A stretch of 64,000 bases of DNA from Nocardia sp. NBC_00416 (GCF_036032445.1 NZ_CP107932.1:4280501-4344500); one strand, 5' to 3'. Shown: positions 1-8,366, numbered from the stretch's first letter. Notes: generated by a model from the letters alone, not told the origin. Numbers and translations: made by a program.

Positions 1-68
1 TTGCGCGCGGCCTGCGCCTTGCGACCGGGCAGCGGTGTGCGCGCGGGCTGTTGCGCTGATTTCGGCAT
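1..68 (-). CDS. TetR-like regulator, N-terminal edge only (partial)
   Basis: Only the first 22 codons are in the window, starting from an ATG at 68. The visible N-terminus is basic and disordered and ends in RKAQAAR, a pattern common just before the helix-turn-helix of TetR regulators. A perfect 16 bp palindrome lies 20 bp upstream of the start, which fits an autoregulated TetR gene. The family call is inference because the DNA-binding domain lies outside the window. Confidence 0.4.
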   Translation of the reverse strand, partial: MPKSAQQPARTPLPGRKAQAAR

Positions 69-88
69 GGCCCGAGCATAGCATTTGA

Positions 89-104
89 AACGGAATATTC
101 CGTT
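89..104. promoter_or_regulatory. Perfect 16-bp palindrome, probable TetR operator
   Basis: AACGGAAT-ATTCCGTT is a perfect inverted repeat with no spacer. It lies between the truncated regulator (start at 68) and the convergently oriented small gene ending at 120. Size, AT-centred symmetry and position fit an operator bound by a TetR dimer. Binding is inferred. Confidence 0.5.
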
Positions 105-119
105 CTACTGCCGTGCGTA

Positions 120-392
120 TCAGGAATGCTCGGTCAGATACTGCAGGTAGAACCCGCGCAGCGCCTCGGCGAGTTCGCCGTCACCCGCGTGGACGTAATC
201 GTCGAGCATCGGCACGACCCATTTGATGTCGGCTTCGCTCTCCCCCTCCCGGCCCGCCGTAGCCTCCGCCGCCGGGATGCGGGTCAGCAGTTCCCAGAGG
301 AAGCGGATATCCCCGCGCCGCACCGCGAGCCTGACCGCACGGTCGTGCAGCTCCTTCGACGAGAGCTTCTCCAACTCCTCGTTCTGGGTCAT
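120..392 (-). CDS. Small acidic protein of unknown function
   Basis: The product is 90 residues from the ATG at 392 (first residues MTQNEELEKLSSKELHDRAV); an in-frame ATG at 416 would add eight residues. It is probably all-helical: an N-terminal amphipathic segment, a basic patch (AVRRGDIRFLWELL) and an acidic C-terminal half. I see no signal peptide, membrane helix or catalytic motif and do not recognise the family. The next gene (DUF488) is divergent, so the ~110 bp between them should hold both promoters. Confidence 0.6.
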   Translation of the reverse strand: MTQNEELEKLSSKELHDRAVRLAVRRGDIRFLWELLTRIPAAEATAGREGESEADIKWVVPMLDDYVHAGDGELAEALRGFYLQYLTEHS

Positions 393-505
393 ATGGCCGA
401 CTCTAATCCCCGGCAAAGGCGATCGGGCCGGGTTTCGGTGACCGTCACGCCGATCGGTCCGCGTGGCACGTCCGCTCGGGCCGGATACCGTGCTGCGATG
501 ACCGG

Positions 506-889
506 ATGACCGACGAATCGCTCACGCTACCGCCAGGCTTCCAGGTCAAACGCGTATACGAGGCCCCTGAGCGCGACGACGGCTACCGGGTCCTCGTCGA
601 CCGCCTGTGGCCACGCGGGGTGGCCAAGGCGGCGGCCCGAATCGACGAATGGGCCAAGGACATCACCCCGTCGACCGAATTGCGCCGTTGGTTTCACGAG
701 AACCCCGACGGTCGCCGCGCGGAGTTCGCCCAACGCTACCGGGACGAGTTGTCGGGCCCGGCCGCCCGCGAGATCCTGGCCGGGCTGCGGGAACGCGCCG
801 GGGCCAGTCCGCCGGTCACCCTGGTCACCGCCGTCAAAGAGCCGGGTCACAGCCATGTCCCAGTACTCGTCGAGCGATTGCGCGGGTAA
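506..889 (+). CDS. DUF488 family protein (YeaO-like)
   Basis: This 127-residue protein has the DUF488 hallmarks: an N-terminal VKRVYE strand, then GYRVLVDRLWPRG, then a helical section with STELRRWFHENP, and a C-terminal VTLVTAVKE strand followed by a conserved His. Length is typical of the family. DUF488 proteins are small cytosolic proteins of unknown biochemical role, with suggested roles in nucleic-acid or stress metabolism. The gene is monocistronic here and is followed by a 486 bp gap. Confidence 0.85.
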   Translation: MTDESLTLPPGFQVKRVYEAPERDDGYRVLVDRLWPRGVAKAAARIDEWAKDITPSTELRRWFHENPDGRRAEFAQRYRDELSGPAAREILAGLRERAGASPPVTLVTAVKEPGHSHVPVLVERLRG

Positions 890-1375
890 CCGACTCAATT
901 GGGATGTCGCCCCGCCCGGCCCGGCAGCCGCGAAGCCGCGGCGAGCAGCCGAGCACCCGGATCACGACTCTTCCCGACGGTCGATCGGCAGCGCCGAGGC
1001 GAATCCGGAGCGAACCCACCCGAGCCATGAGGGGACGCGGCATGGTGGACCGATACTCGATCCGAATCGTTCAGGGGCCGCCTATACCCATTCTGACCTG
1101 GGTGAAACCTGGCAAACAAGCGCGGGTTCACAGCGAATTCATCAAATACTCCTGCATTTCTCCGAGCGCGCAGGGGCAGTGACGAGGTAGCTTCGGAGTG
1201 GCGGGTTGCATGTTGCGATTCGCTCGGGAGGTCCTGACCGTGACTGAGCAACTCAGTACGAGGGGGCCGGCACCCGGTCCTCGTGGCCACTGACGCACCC
1301 CGTCAGCAGCCATCCGGACCTACCGGCCCAGCGAGACTGTCTGTGTGGGTGCCGCGCAGACCATAGGAGCCTACC
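890..1375. other. 486-bp gap upstream of phoH2
   Basis: No convincing full-size gene lies here; open frames in this stretch run across it without coding-type third-position bias. The last ~165 bp hold a short open frame (up to 31 codons, from 1198 to 1293) with a GGGAGG ribosome site at 1226-1231 inside it. It sits 82 bp before the phoH2 start and is listed separately. No obvious terminator was found after the DUF488 gene. Confidence 0.5.
1210..1293 (+). CDS. Candidate leader peptide / short ORF before phoH2
   Basis: A 27-codon frame runs from ATG 1210. A shorter 17-codon version starts at GTG 1240, eight bases after a strong GGGAGG (1226-1231), and an in-frame GTG at 1198 would give 31 codons. 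The sequence is basic and Pro/Gly-rich toward its end, with no repeated amino acid that would suggest classical attenuation. In mycobacteria phoH2 is preceded by a small gene, phoAT, whose product acts as antitoxin to the PIN domain. This frame is in the same place, but whether it is homologous cannot be judged by eye. Confidence 0.3.
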   Translation: MLRFAREVLTVTEQLSTRGPAPGPRGH

Positions 1376-2725
1376 GTGACTGATAATCGCTCCGTATCCG
1401 CCCCATCGGCGAATTCTCGCTTCATTCAGAAAGGTTTGAAAACCTTCGTCATCGACACCTCGGTGCTGCTGTCGGATCCCTGGGCGTCGACCAGGTTCGG
1501 CGAGCACCACGTTGTGTTACCGCTGGTAGTGATCAGCGAACTCGAAGGTAAACGACACCACCACGAACTCGGCTGGTTCGCCCGCGAAGCGTTGCGCATG
1601 CTCGACGATCTGCGCGTCGCCCACGGACGACTCGACGAACCGCTGCCGATAGGCACCGAAGGCGGCACGTTGCAGGTGGAACTCAACCACACCGACCCCT
1701 CGGTGCTACCGGTCGGTTTCCGCACCGAGAGCAACGATTCCCGCATCCTGGCCTGCGCGCTCAACCTCGCGGCCGACGGATGTCAAGTGGTGCTGGTGTC
1801 CAAGGACATTCCGATGCGGGTGAAGGCCAGCGCGGTAGGTCTACGGGCGGAGGGATATCACGCACAGGATGTGGTGACCTCCGGCTGGTCGGGCATGGTC
1901 GAAATCGACACGTCCACCGAGGTCGTCGACCGACTCTACAGCGAATCGGTCGCAGACCTCGACGAGGCGCGAGAACTGCCCTGCCACACCGGAATCCGGC
2001 TGCTGGGCAGCAGTTCCAGCGCCCTGGGCCGGGTGACGCCGGACAAACGGGTGCAGCTCGTCCGCGAACGTGAGGCGTTCGGGCTGCACGGACGTTCCGC
2101 CGAACAGCGTGTCGCGCTGGACCTGCTGCTCGACGAGAGTGTCGGGATCGTCTCGCTGGGCGGTCGCGCCGGCACCGGTAAATCAGCGCTGGCGCTCACC
2201 GCCGGCCTGGAAGCGGTGCTGGAGAAGCGCACTCAACGCAAGGTGGTCGTGTTCCGGCCGCTGTACGCGGTGGGCGGGCAGGAACTCGGTTATCTGCCGG
2301 GCACCGAGAACGAGAAGATGGGCCCGTGGGCACAGGCCGTTTTCGACACTCTGGACGGTCTGGCCAGCCGCGAGGTGATGGAGGAGGTCCTGAGCCGCGG
2401 GATGCTGGAAGTCCTTCCGCTGACCCATATTCGAGGCCGATCGCTGCACGATTCATTCGTGATCGTGGACGAAGCCCAGTCACTGGAACGCAATGTCCTG
2501 CTCACGGTGCTGAGCAGGTTGGGCGGCGGCTCCCGCGTCGTGCTCACCCACGATGTCGCCCAGCGCGACAATCTGCGGGTCGGCCGACACGACGGTGTCG
2601 CGGCGGTGATCGAGAAGCTCAAGGGGCATCCCCTCTTCGCCCATATCACCCTGACCCGCAGTGAACGGTCGCCGATCGCGGCGCTGGTCACCGAGATGCT
2701 GGAGGAGTACGGACCCAACGCCTGA
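1376..2725 (+). CDS. phoH2: PhoH2: PIN-domain RNase fused to PhoH ATPase
   Basis: The product is 449 residues with two domains. Residues ~20-160 form a PIN ribonuclease domain (FVIDTSVLL, a conserved Glu in ISELEG, then SNDSRILA and the VVLVSKD strand with its Asp). The C-terminal half is a PhoH P-loop ATPase with Walker A GGRAGTGKS near residue 265 and Walker B FVIVDEAQ near residue 362. Mycobacterial PhoH2 is an RNA helicase/RNase that unwinds and cleaves RNA and is viewed as a toxin-antitoxin derivative. The GTG start at 1376 is fixed by AGGAG six bases upstream. A candidate short ORF precedes it and a strong hairpin follows seven bases after the stop. Confidence 0.95.
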   Translation: MTDNRSVSAPSANSRFIQKGLKTFVIDTSVLLSDPWASTRFGEHHVVLPLVVISELEGKRHHHELGWFAREALRMLDDLRVAHGRLDEPLPIGTEGGTLQVELNHTDPSVLPVGFRTESNDSRILACALNLAADGCQVVLVSKDIPMRVKASAVGLRAEGYHAQDVVTSGWSGMVEIDTSTEVVDRLYSESVADLDEARELPCHTGIRLLGSSSSALGRVTPDKRVQLVREREAFGLHGRSAEQRVALDLLLDESVGIVSLGGRAGTGKSALALTAGLEAVLEKRTQRKVVVFRPLYAVGGQELGYLPGTENEKMGPWAQAVFDTLDGLASREVMEEVLSRGMLEVLPLTHIRGRSLHDSFVIVDEAQSLERNVLLTVLSRLGGGSRVVLTHDVAQRDNLRVGRHDGVAAVIEKLKGHPLFAHITLTRSERSPIAALVTEMLEEYGPNA

Positions 2726-2731
2726 CCGAGA

Positions 2732-2770
2732 GGATCCGGCCCCGGGTGTGCACTCCCCGGGACCGGATCC
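2732..2770 (+). terminator. Hairpin downstream of phoH2
   Basis: Arms 2732-2746 and 2756-2770 pair at 14 of 15 positions around a 9-base loop, starting seven bases after the phoH2 stop. There is no clean T-tract, as is usual for actinobacterial hairpin terminators. Confidence 0.7.
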
Positions 2771-2867
2771 GGCCCGGTTTCGACTCCCGCATCGCACTGC
2801 CCGTATTCCGGGTCGAGCCCGAGCGGGCCGAGTTCGGCGCGACCGGCCGGTGCCGAAAGCGCCGAGA

Positions 2868-3281
2868 TCAGCGGCCGAAGATCGCCTTCACCACACCGAC
2901 CGCGGCACCGCGCAGGAAGTTCTCCCAGCTGAAGTGGTCGTGCCACAGGATGATCCGGCCATCCCGGAGTTCGAAGGTGCCCATCACCCAGAACGCGATA
3001 CTGATCGGCCCGAAACGCAGCACATCGGTGCGATCGGTGAGCACGATCGCACCATCGGCAGCGATATGGTGCATCTGCGCCGAGAACCCGAACTGGTCCC
3101 CGTCCAGACCGCGCAACAACTTGCCGACCCGCCGCGCCCCACGCACATCCGGCAACGAGGTGTTCTTCCAGACGATATCCGGATGCACCAACTCCAGCGC
3201 CTCGTCGAGGGCGCCGACCTCCATCGCGGTGAAGAATTCGCGGACCGTGGTGACCGCTTCCTGATTCAGATCGGTTTCCAT
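2868..3281 (-). CDS. Limonene-epoxide-hydrolase-like (NTF2 fold) protein
   Basis: This 137-residue protein has the NTF2/SnoaL cone fold and most closely resembles limonene-1,2-epoxide hydrolases (mycobacterial EphG type). The catalytic Arg-x-Asp pair is visible as R84 and D86 (DRTDV), the second acid as D115 (LWHDHF), and the amide as N40. The Tyr that normally helps bind the catalytic water, two residues before that Asn, is Trp here (WKN). It could therefore be an epoxide hydrolase with an altered site or a non-catalytic binding protein. It is soluble and cytosolic and transcribed alone. Confidence 0.75.
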   Translation of the reverse strand: METDLNQEAVTTVREFFTAMEVGALDEALELVHPDIVWKNTSLPDVRGARRVGKLLRGLDGDQFGFSAQMHHIAADGAIVLTDRTDVLRFGPISIAFWVMGTFELRDGRIILWHDHFSWENFLRGAAVGVVKAIFGR

Positions 3282-3412
3282 GCCCCGAGCCTAGAACTGC
3301 AGCCCGGGCGGGACCAGGGGGTAACGGGGCGGAGGATCGGTTGCTGCCGGGGTAGAGCAGGTGAGGTGCCGGAAAAGAGGGCTGGGCCGCGGTTGTATCA
3401 CGGGAGTCCGGG

Positions 3413-3526
3413 GTGAGCCGCCGCTGAAGGCGTCGGAGCGGCGATAGGTGGGCTCACCCGCGACGGCCAGAAGCGAACCCACCCGCGAAGGTGCGAGAGT
3501 GGGCTCGCCCCGCCGAAGCGCCAGAA
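3413..3526 (+). repeat. Cluster of ~25-bp degenerate repeats after glyA
   Basis: Units start near 3413, 3448, 3473 and 3499, each built on GTGrGCyCACCCGC followed by GAAGGyGC-like sequence. They abut the 3' end of glyA (stop at 3527). A related pair occurs at 53410 next to the 3' end of guaB3, so this appears to be a dispersed family. The units contain both GTGGGCTC and its near-complement GAACCCAC, so local hairpins are possible. Confidence 0.55.
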
Positions 3527-4819
3527 CTACAGCAGGTTCCAGTCTTCCAGGCCCTGGTACAGCGGGAAGTCGTTGGCCAGTTTCTTGACCCGGCCGCGCA
3601 GCGAATCCAGGTCGGCGCCACCGGCCAGCGCGGTCGCGATGATATCGGCGACCTCCGTGAACTCCGTGTCCCCGAAGCCGCGGGTGGCCAGCGCGGCCGT
3701 ACCGATCCGCAGGCCCGAGGTGACCATCGGGGGGCGCGGGTCGAACGGAACAGCGTTGCGGTTCACCGTGATCCCGACCTCGTGCAGGAGGTCTTCGCCC
3801 TGCTGGCCGTCGAGGTCGGAGTTGCGCAGGTCCACCAGGACCAGGTGTACGTCGGTGCCGCCGGTCAGCACGCTGATGCCCTTGCCCGCCACGTCGGTCC
3901 CGGTGAGGCGTTCGGCCAGGATCTTCGCCCCGGATACGGTGCGCTGCTGGCGTTCGGCGAACTCAGGGGTTCCCGCGATCTTGAATGCGACCGCTTTCGC
4001 CGCGATGACGTGCATCAGGGGCCCACCCTGCTGGCCGGGGAAGACCGAGCTGTTGAGTTTCTTGGCGTAATCCTGCTTCGCCAGGATCAGTCCCGAGCGG
4101 GGGCCGCCGAGCGTCTTGTGCACGGTGGAGGAGACCACGTCCGCGTAAGGAACGGGCGAGGGATGCAGGCCGGCGGCGACCAAACCGGCGAAATGCGCCA
4201 TATCGACCCAGAGGTAGGCGCCGACCTCGTCGGCGATCTCCCGGAACGCAGCGAAGTCCTGGTGCCGCGGGTAGGCCGACCAGCCCGCCACGATGACCTT
4301 GGGCCGCGCCTCGCGCGCGATGGCCCGCACATTGTCCATATCCACTCGGTGGTCTTCTTTGGAGACCCCGTAGGAGTGGACGTCGTAGAGCTTGCCGGAA
4401 AAGTTCAGCCGCATGCCGTGGGTGAGGTGACCGCCGTGGGCCAGGTCGAGGCCGAGCAGCCGGTCGCCCGGATCCATCAGCGACATGAGCACCGCCGCGT
4501 TGGCCTGTGCGCCCGAATGCGGCTGCACATTCGCGAAATCGGCGCCGAACAGCACCTTGGCGCGCTCCCGCGCCAGGTTCTCGACGACGTCGACGTGCTC
4601 ACAGCCGCCGTAGTAGCGGCGGCCGGGGTATCCCTCGGCGTATTTGTTGGTGAGCACACTGCCCTGCGCTTGCAGCACCGCGCGCGGAACGAAGTTCTCC
4701 GACGCGATCATCTCCAGGGTGTCGCGTTCGCGGGCGAGCTCACCCGCCATGGCGGCAGCGAGCTCCGGATCGAGCTCACCGAGAGACTGGGTATTGACAG
4801 AGGCGGTCGTCTGCGTCAC
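3527..4819 (-). CDS. glyA: Serine hydroxymethyltransferase
   Basis: GlyA interconverts serine and glycine with transfer of a one-carbon unit to tetrahydrofolate, using PLP, in the cytosol. The 430-residue length is normal. Visible family signatures include EMIASENF near the N-terminus, YAEGYPGRRYYGG, HSGAQAN, and the PLP-lysine motif SSTVHKTLGGPR near residue 230. The start is the GTG at 4819, giving MTQTTASVNTQSL. The open frame continues far upstream, but that extension is an antisense shadow of the neighbouring DUF885 gene. It lies 125 bp downstream of the DUF885 gene on the same strand. Confidence 0.97.
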   Translation of the reverse strand: MTQTTASVNTQSLGELDPELAAAMAGELARERDTLEMIASENFVPRAVLQAQGSVLTNKYAEGYPGRRYYGGCEHVDVVENLARERAKVLFGADFANVQPHSGAQANAAVLMSLMDPGDRLLGLDLAHGGHLTHGMRLNFSGKLYDVHSYGVSKEDHRVDMDNVRAIAREARPKVIVAGWSAYPRHQDFAAFREIADEVGAYLWVDMAHFAGLVAAGLHPSPVPYADVVSSTVHKTLGGPRSGLILAKQDYAKKLNSSVFPGQQGGPLMHVIAAKAVAFKIAGTPEFAERQQRTVSGAKILAERLTGTDVAGKGISVLTGGTDVHLVLVDLRNSDLDGQQGEDLLHEVGITVNRNAVPFDPRPPMVTSGLRIGTAALATRGFGDTEFTEVADIIATALAGGADLDSLRGRVKKLANDFPLYQGLEDWNLL

Positions 4820-4944
4820 GCAGTCAGTGTATGAGTCGCGCCCGTTCTCTCGGGAACCGGGTTTGGTGAGGGGGCAGGGCAGGAAGGCCGGGGCGCCTCC
4901 GCCTTCGCTCCGGCCGTACGCGCTCGCCTGCTGGGCTGGACCCG

Positions 4945-6141
4945 TCAGGCGGCGCGCAGGGAGGACGGGATCAGCGGTTCGTCGAGCAGGCGACGGAATC
5001 GGTCGGCGCGTTCGTCCTCGTCGGAGGCCCGGTCCAGCCACCCGCCCAGCAACTTGTAGCCCTCCACGTAGGTGCTGATGTAGGCCCGCCACAGCGGCGA
5101 GGACAGGAAGCGCAGCGAGTGACGAGCCCGGTCGGCGGTGGTCAGCGACCAGCGCTCCAGGAAACCGGCCACCTCGTCGGCGTCCTTGCCCTGATCGTGC
5201 AGCATGAGCGCGGCGTCCTGCCGGACCCCCAGCAACTGCCCCGACGCGGCGGAGAGCCGTTCGGCGCGTTCTCCGTCGAACCGCAGCCCCAGGTCCGCGT
5301 AGATCTCCTGGGCCCATCGGCCCCACCCTGGCCCCACGATCGACCGCAAGGCCAGATCGGCCAGTCCCTCGGCCATCAGGCACTGCGGGGTGTTCACCAG
5401 GAAGATCGTCTGCTCGGCCTGTCCGGCCGCCACCAAGCCGGCTTCTTTGCGGCAGTGTTCGGTGTGGTGGCCGGGGTAGGACTCGTGCGAGATGAGCCGC
5501 GGCAGGTTCGCCATGTGCTGGCGCAGGTCGGAATTGATCGCCACCGTCGAGCGGTAGTTGCCGAGGTAGTAGTTGAAACCGGACCACGGTTTGTCGCCGA
5601 CCACCTCATAGGTGACGTGCTCGTGGTCGGGCAGCGGATACCGGCCGCGGACCAGTTCGCGCAGTGCGCCGGAGAACGCTTCGACGCAGGCCTCGAGCCG
5701 GTCCGGCGGGATCTCGTCGGCCTTTCGGTGCGCGGCCATCCGTTCGATCAGCGGACCCGTCCCGCCCAGGACCTCGTCGATCTTCCGGTGCGCCTCGTGG
5801 TAGTCGGCGGGGTCGCCCGGTCGGATGTCGACGTCGAAATAGTCGTGGACCTCGTCGATGAATCCGATATCGTCGCCGGCGAATTTCCGGCCGGAGCATT
5901 CCAGCGCCCGCAGGTGCGCGTCGAGGAACTCGGTACGTTCCGGAGCCAGGCCCGCGGCGGGCAGTTCCGCGCGCAACCGGGCGGCGGTGCGGGCGAGGTC
6001 GCGGGGTTCGGGCTTCGGCGCGTTCTCGACTTCCCGCCGCAACTGCGGGTCGGAGGTGTAGGCGTCGACGAATCCCTCTTCGATCCGGTCGAATGCCAGA
6101 CCGAGCCGCAGGTATTCGATCACCAAGGGATGGGCTTCCAT
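4945..6141 (-). CDS. DUF885 family protein (putative metallopeptidase-like)
   Basis: This 398-residue cytosolic protein has the DUF885 signature HESYPGHHTEH near residue 220, a HExxH-like motif that could bind zinc, followed by an AEGLADLA segment and a long helical C-terminus. DUF885 members are thought to be peptidase-like, but few have known substrates. The ATG at 6141 (MEAHPLVIEYLRLGL) is preferred because the upstream frame has no family-like sequence. It is probably transcribed with glyA downstream on the same strand. Confidence 0.88.
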   Translation of the reverse strand: MEAHPLVIEYLRLGLAFDRIEEGFVDAYTSDPQLRREVENAPKPEPRDLARTAARLRAELPAAGLAPERTEFLDAHLRALECSGRKFAGDDIGFIDEVHDYFDVDIRPGDPADYHEAHRKIDEVLGGTGPLIERMAAHRKADEIPPDRLEACVEAFSGALRELVRGRYPLPDHEHVTYEVVGDKPWSGFNYYLGNYRSTVAINSDLRQHMANLPRLISHESYPGHHTEHCRKEAGLVAAGQAEQTIFLVNTPQCLMAEGLADLALRSIVGPGWGRWAQEIYADLGLRFDGERAERLSAASGQLLGVRQDAALMLHDQGKDADEVAGFLERWSLTTADRARHSLRFLSSPLWRAYISTYVEGYKLLGGWLDRASDEDERADRFRRLLDEPLIPSSLRAA

Positions 6142-6319
6142 GGCTTCGACCCTAGCGATGGACCCCCTCGTTCGCCCGCTCTCGCGCGAGGGGCAGAATT
6201 CAGCCATGAGGGCACAGCCAGAGCGCCGGACCTGCCGGGGTCGGGTCAGCCGCGGCAGCGGCGTCCCACACGAACGGCACCGCGAACACAAGTGTCCGGC
6301 AGAGTGGAGCGCTGAGTAG

Positions 6320-7252
6320 ATGGCCAAGGCGAGCGAGCCCAGCCCGTATGTGGAGTTCGACCGGAAACGGTGGCGAGAACTGCGAAAGTCGACTCCGCTG
6401 GTGCTCACCGAAGAGGAACTGATCGGGCTGCGGGGTCTGGGTGAGCAGATCGACCTGGAGGAGGTCGCCGAGGTCTACCTGCCGTTGGCTCGGCTCATTC
6501 ATCTGCAGGTGGCGGCCAGGCAGCGCTTGTTCGCGGCCACCGCCACCTTCCTCGGCGAATCACATCCCGACAAGCAGGTGCCCTTCGTGATCGGAGTGGC
6601 CGGGAGTGTGGCGGTGGGGAAATCCACGACCGCACGCGTCCTGCAGGCGCTGCTGGCGCGCTGGGATCACCATCCGCGTGTCGATCTGGTGACCACCGAC
6701 GGATTCCTCTACCCCACCGCCGAACTCACCCGCCGCGGCATCATGCACCGCAAGGGTTTCCCGGAGAGCTACGACCGCCGTAAACTGCTGCGTTTCGTCA
6801 CCGAGGTGAAATCGGGCGCCGAAGAAGTGTGCGCGCCGGTCTATTCACATATCTCCTACGACATCGTCCCCGGCGAATTCCACTGCGTGCGCCAGCCGGA
6901 TATCCTCATCGTCGAAGGCCTGAACGTCTTGCAGACCGGGCCCAGGCTGATGGTTTCCGACCTCTTCGATTTCTCGATCTACGTCGACGCCCGGATCGAG
7001 GATATCGAGAACTGGTATGTGCGGAGGTTTCTGAGCCTGCGGGCCACCGGTTTCGCCGATCCCAAGGCCCATTTCCACCACTACGCCAAATTCACCGATG
7101 TGGAGGCGACGGCCGCGGCGAAGGACATCTGGAATTCGACCAACCGCCCCAACCTGGTGGACAACATTCTGCCCACCCGCCCCCGGGCGACGCTGGTCCT
7201 GCGCAAGGATTCCGACCACGCGATCAACCGCCTGCGACTGCGGAAGCTCTGA
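6320..7252 (+). CDS. coaA: Type I pantothenate kinase
   Basis: CoaA phosphorylates pantothenate with ATP, the first and usually rate-limiting step of coenzyme A synthesis. The 310-residue protein has the bacterial type I fold: a P-loop GVAGSVAVGKST near residue 92, VTTDGFLYP with the catalytic Asp, the substrate segment ISYDIVPGE, and IVEGLNVLQ. Length and ends match mycobacterial CoaA. The upstream 180 bp separate it from the divergent DUF885 gene and should hold both promoters. It converges with the prenyl synthase gene 90 bp downstream. Confidence 0.97.
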   Translation: MAKASEPSPYVEFDRKRWRELRKSTPLVLTEEELIGLRGLGEQIDLEEVAEVYLPLARLIHLQVAARQRLFAATATFLGESHPDKQVPFVIGVAGSVAVGKSTTARVLQALLARWDHHPRVDLVTTDGFLYPTAELTRRGIMHRKGFPESYDRRKLLRFVTEVKSGAEEVCAPVYSHISYDIVPGEFHCVRQPDILIVEGLNVLQTGPRLMVSDLFDFSIYVDARIEDIENWYVRRFLSLRATGFADPKAHFHHYAKFTDVEATAAAKDIWNSTNRPNLVDNILPTRPRATLVLRKDSDHAINRLRLRKL

Positions 7253-7342
7253 CTTCACCTCCACAAGCAGGCCGACCTCCCACCTTCACGAGCAACTCAC
7301 CCTCACCGTCAGGGGTACGCCGACGTCCGCAACCTCCAAAAA

Positions 7343-8122
7343 TCACGTACCGTAGCGGCGATGCCGGGCCGCGTAGTCGCGGAGGGCCCGTAGGAAGTCG
7401 ACGCGGCGGAATTCCGGCCAGTACACCTCGGTGAACCAGATTTCCGAATAGGCGCTCTGCCAGAGCAGGAATCCGGAGAGTCGTTGTTCGCCGGAGGTCC
7501 GGATCACCAGATCGGGGTCCGGCTGGCCGGAGGTGTAGAGGTGGTGCCCGATGGCGCTGACCGTGATGGACTGGACGAGGTCTTCCCCTGTTTCACCGGC
7601 GGCCATTTCCTGGCGGACCAGTTGACGGACCGCGTCGGCGATCTCTTGGCGGCCGCCGTAGCCGATGGCGACGTTGACGTGCGTGCCGCTGCGTTCGCGG
7701 GTGCGTTCGGTGGCGGTGCGCATCCGTTTGGCGACGAGTTCGGGGAGGCCGTCCAGGGTCCCGACGATGCGGACTCGCCAGTTCTGTTCGGGTGCGGCGA
7801 GTTCTTCGACGACGTCGGTGATGACCTCGAACAGGGTTTCCAGCTCTTCTTGGCCGCGGCTGAGGTTTTCGGTGGAGAGCAGGTAGACGGTGACCAGCTC
7901 GATTCCCTCGGCCTCGCACCAGCTGACCAGTTCGGCGACTTTGAGGGCGCCGACGCGGTGTCCATGGGTGATATCGGTGAACCCGTTCTCCCGGGCCCAG
8001 CGACGGTTGCCGTCGCAGACCACCGCAACGTGGCGCGGATGCTGTTTATCCGCAAGCTGCTTGGCCAGACGGGCCTCGTAGACGCGATAGGGAAAGCCCC
8101 GCAGCCGACTCGGAAATTCCAC
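7343..8122 (-). CDS. Short-chain Z-isoprenyl diphosphate synthase (Rv1086 type)
   Basis: This cis-prenyltransferase condenses isopentenyl diphosphate with an allylic primer. Mycobacterial Rv1086 makes (2Z,6E)-farnesyl diphosphate, the precursor for decaprenyl phosphate in arabinogalactan synthesis. The catalytic Asp is D37 in CDGNRRWA. Other signatures are TVYLLSTENL, HVNVAIGYGGR, and the C-terminal RTSGEQRLSGFLLWQSAYSE. It is nearly collinear with Rv1086, which supports the GTG at 8122 (259 aa). A TTG nine bases upstream has better ribosome-site spacing (AGGAAAAGG) and is the alternative. Confidence 0.93.
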   Translation of the reverse strand: MEFPSRLRGFPYRVYEARLAKQLADKQHPRHVAVVCDGNRRWARENGFTDITHGHRVGALKVAELVSWCEAEGIELVTVYLLSTENLSRGQEELETLFEVITDVVEELAAPEQNWRVRIVGTLDGLPELVAKRMRTATERTRERSGTHVNVAIGYGGRQEIADAVRQLVRQEMAAGETGEDLVQSITVSAIGHHLYTSGQPDPDLVIRTSGEQRLSGFLLWQSAYSEIWFTEVYWPEFRRVDFLRALRDYAARHRRYGT

Positions 8123-8244
8123 GACGACCAACAGTACGCCTTTTCCTGTCCGGGTCCGTAGTTGCGGCAGAATGCGGTGATGTTCACGGCCGCGCCGTCG
8201 ATCGCCCGTCTCGGCCGTCCAGGCGGTACAGTGACAACCGAAGA

Positions 8245-8264
8245 AACCTACGCTGTCGTAGGTT
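8245..8264. promoter_or_regulatory. 20-bp inverted repeat in a divergent promoter region
   Basis: AACCTACG-CTGT-CGTAGGTT has perfect 8 bp arms and lies between the divergent prenyl synthase (start 8122) and hemolysin III (start 8367) genes. Shape and size fit a dimeric repressor site, and the right half could double as part of a -10 region. The regulator is not evident in the window. Confidence 0.5.
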
Positions 8265-8366
8265 ACCCGCGGGTTCTGTAGCGGTCCCGGGTCCCGGCGC
8301 CGGATAGGCGGCCACGGACCCCCACCGCGCGGGGCCGAGCCCGGCGTCGAGCACGGGAGGCGGGGC

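Noticed and set aside
2770..2790. GGTTTCGACTCC, like a tRNA T-loop
   Set aside because: No acceptor or anticodon stems can be built around it; it is part of sequence following a terminator. No tRNA or rRNA gene was found in the window.
4820..4944. Possible glycine riboswitch before glyA
   Set aside because: The 125 bp spacer contains GC hairpins but none of the conserved glycine-aptamer sequence.
4820..5587. In-frame upstream extension of glyA to a 686-residue frame
   Set aside because: The extension is antisense to the well-supported DUF885 gene, has no homology-like features, and the GTG at 4819 gives the normal GlyA length.
5119..6315. 398-codon plus-strand open frame
   Set aside because: It is the complement of the DUF885 coding sequence with GC-biased third positions belonging to the minus strand; no family motifs.
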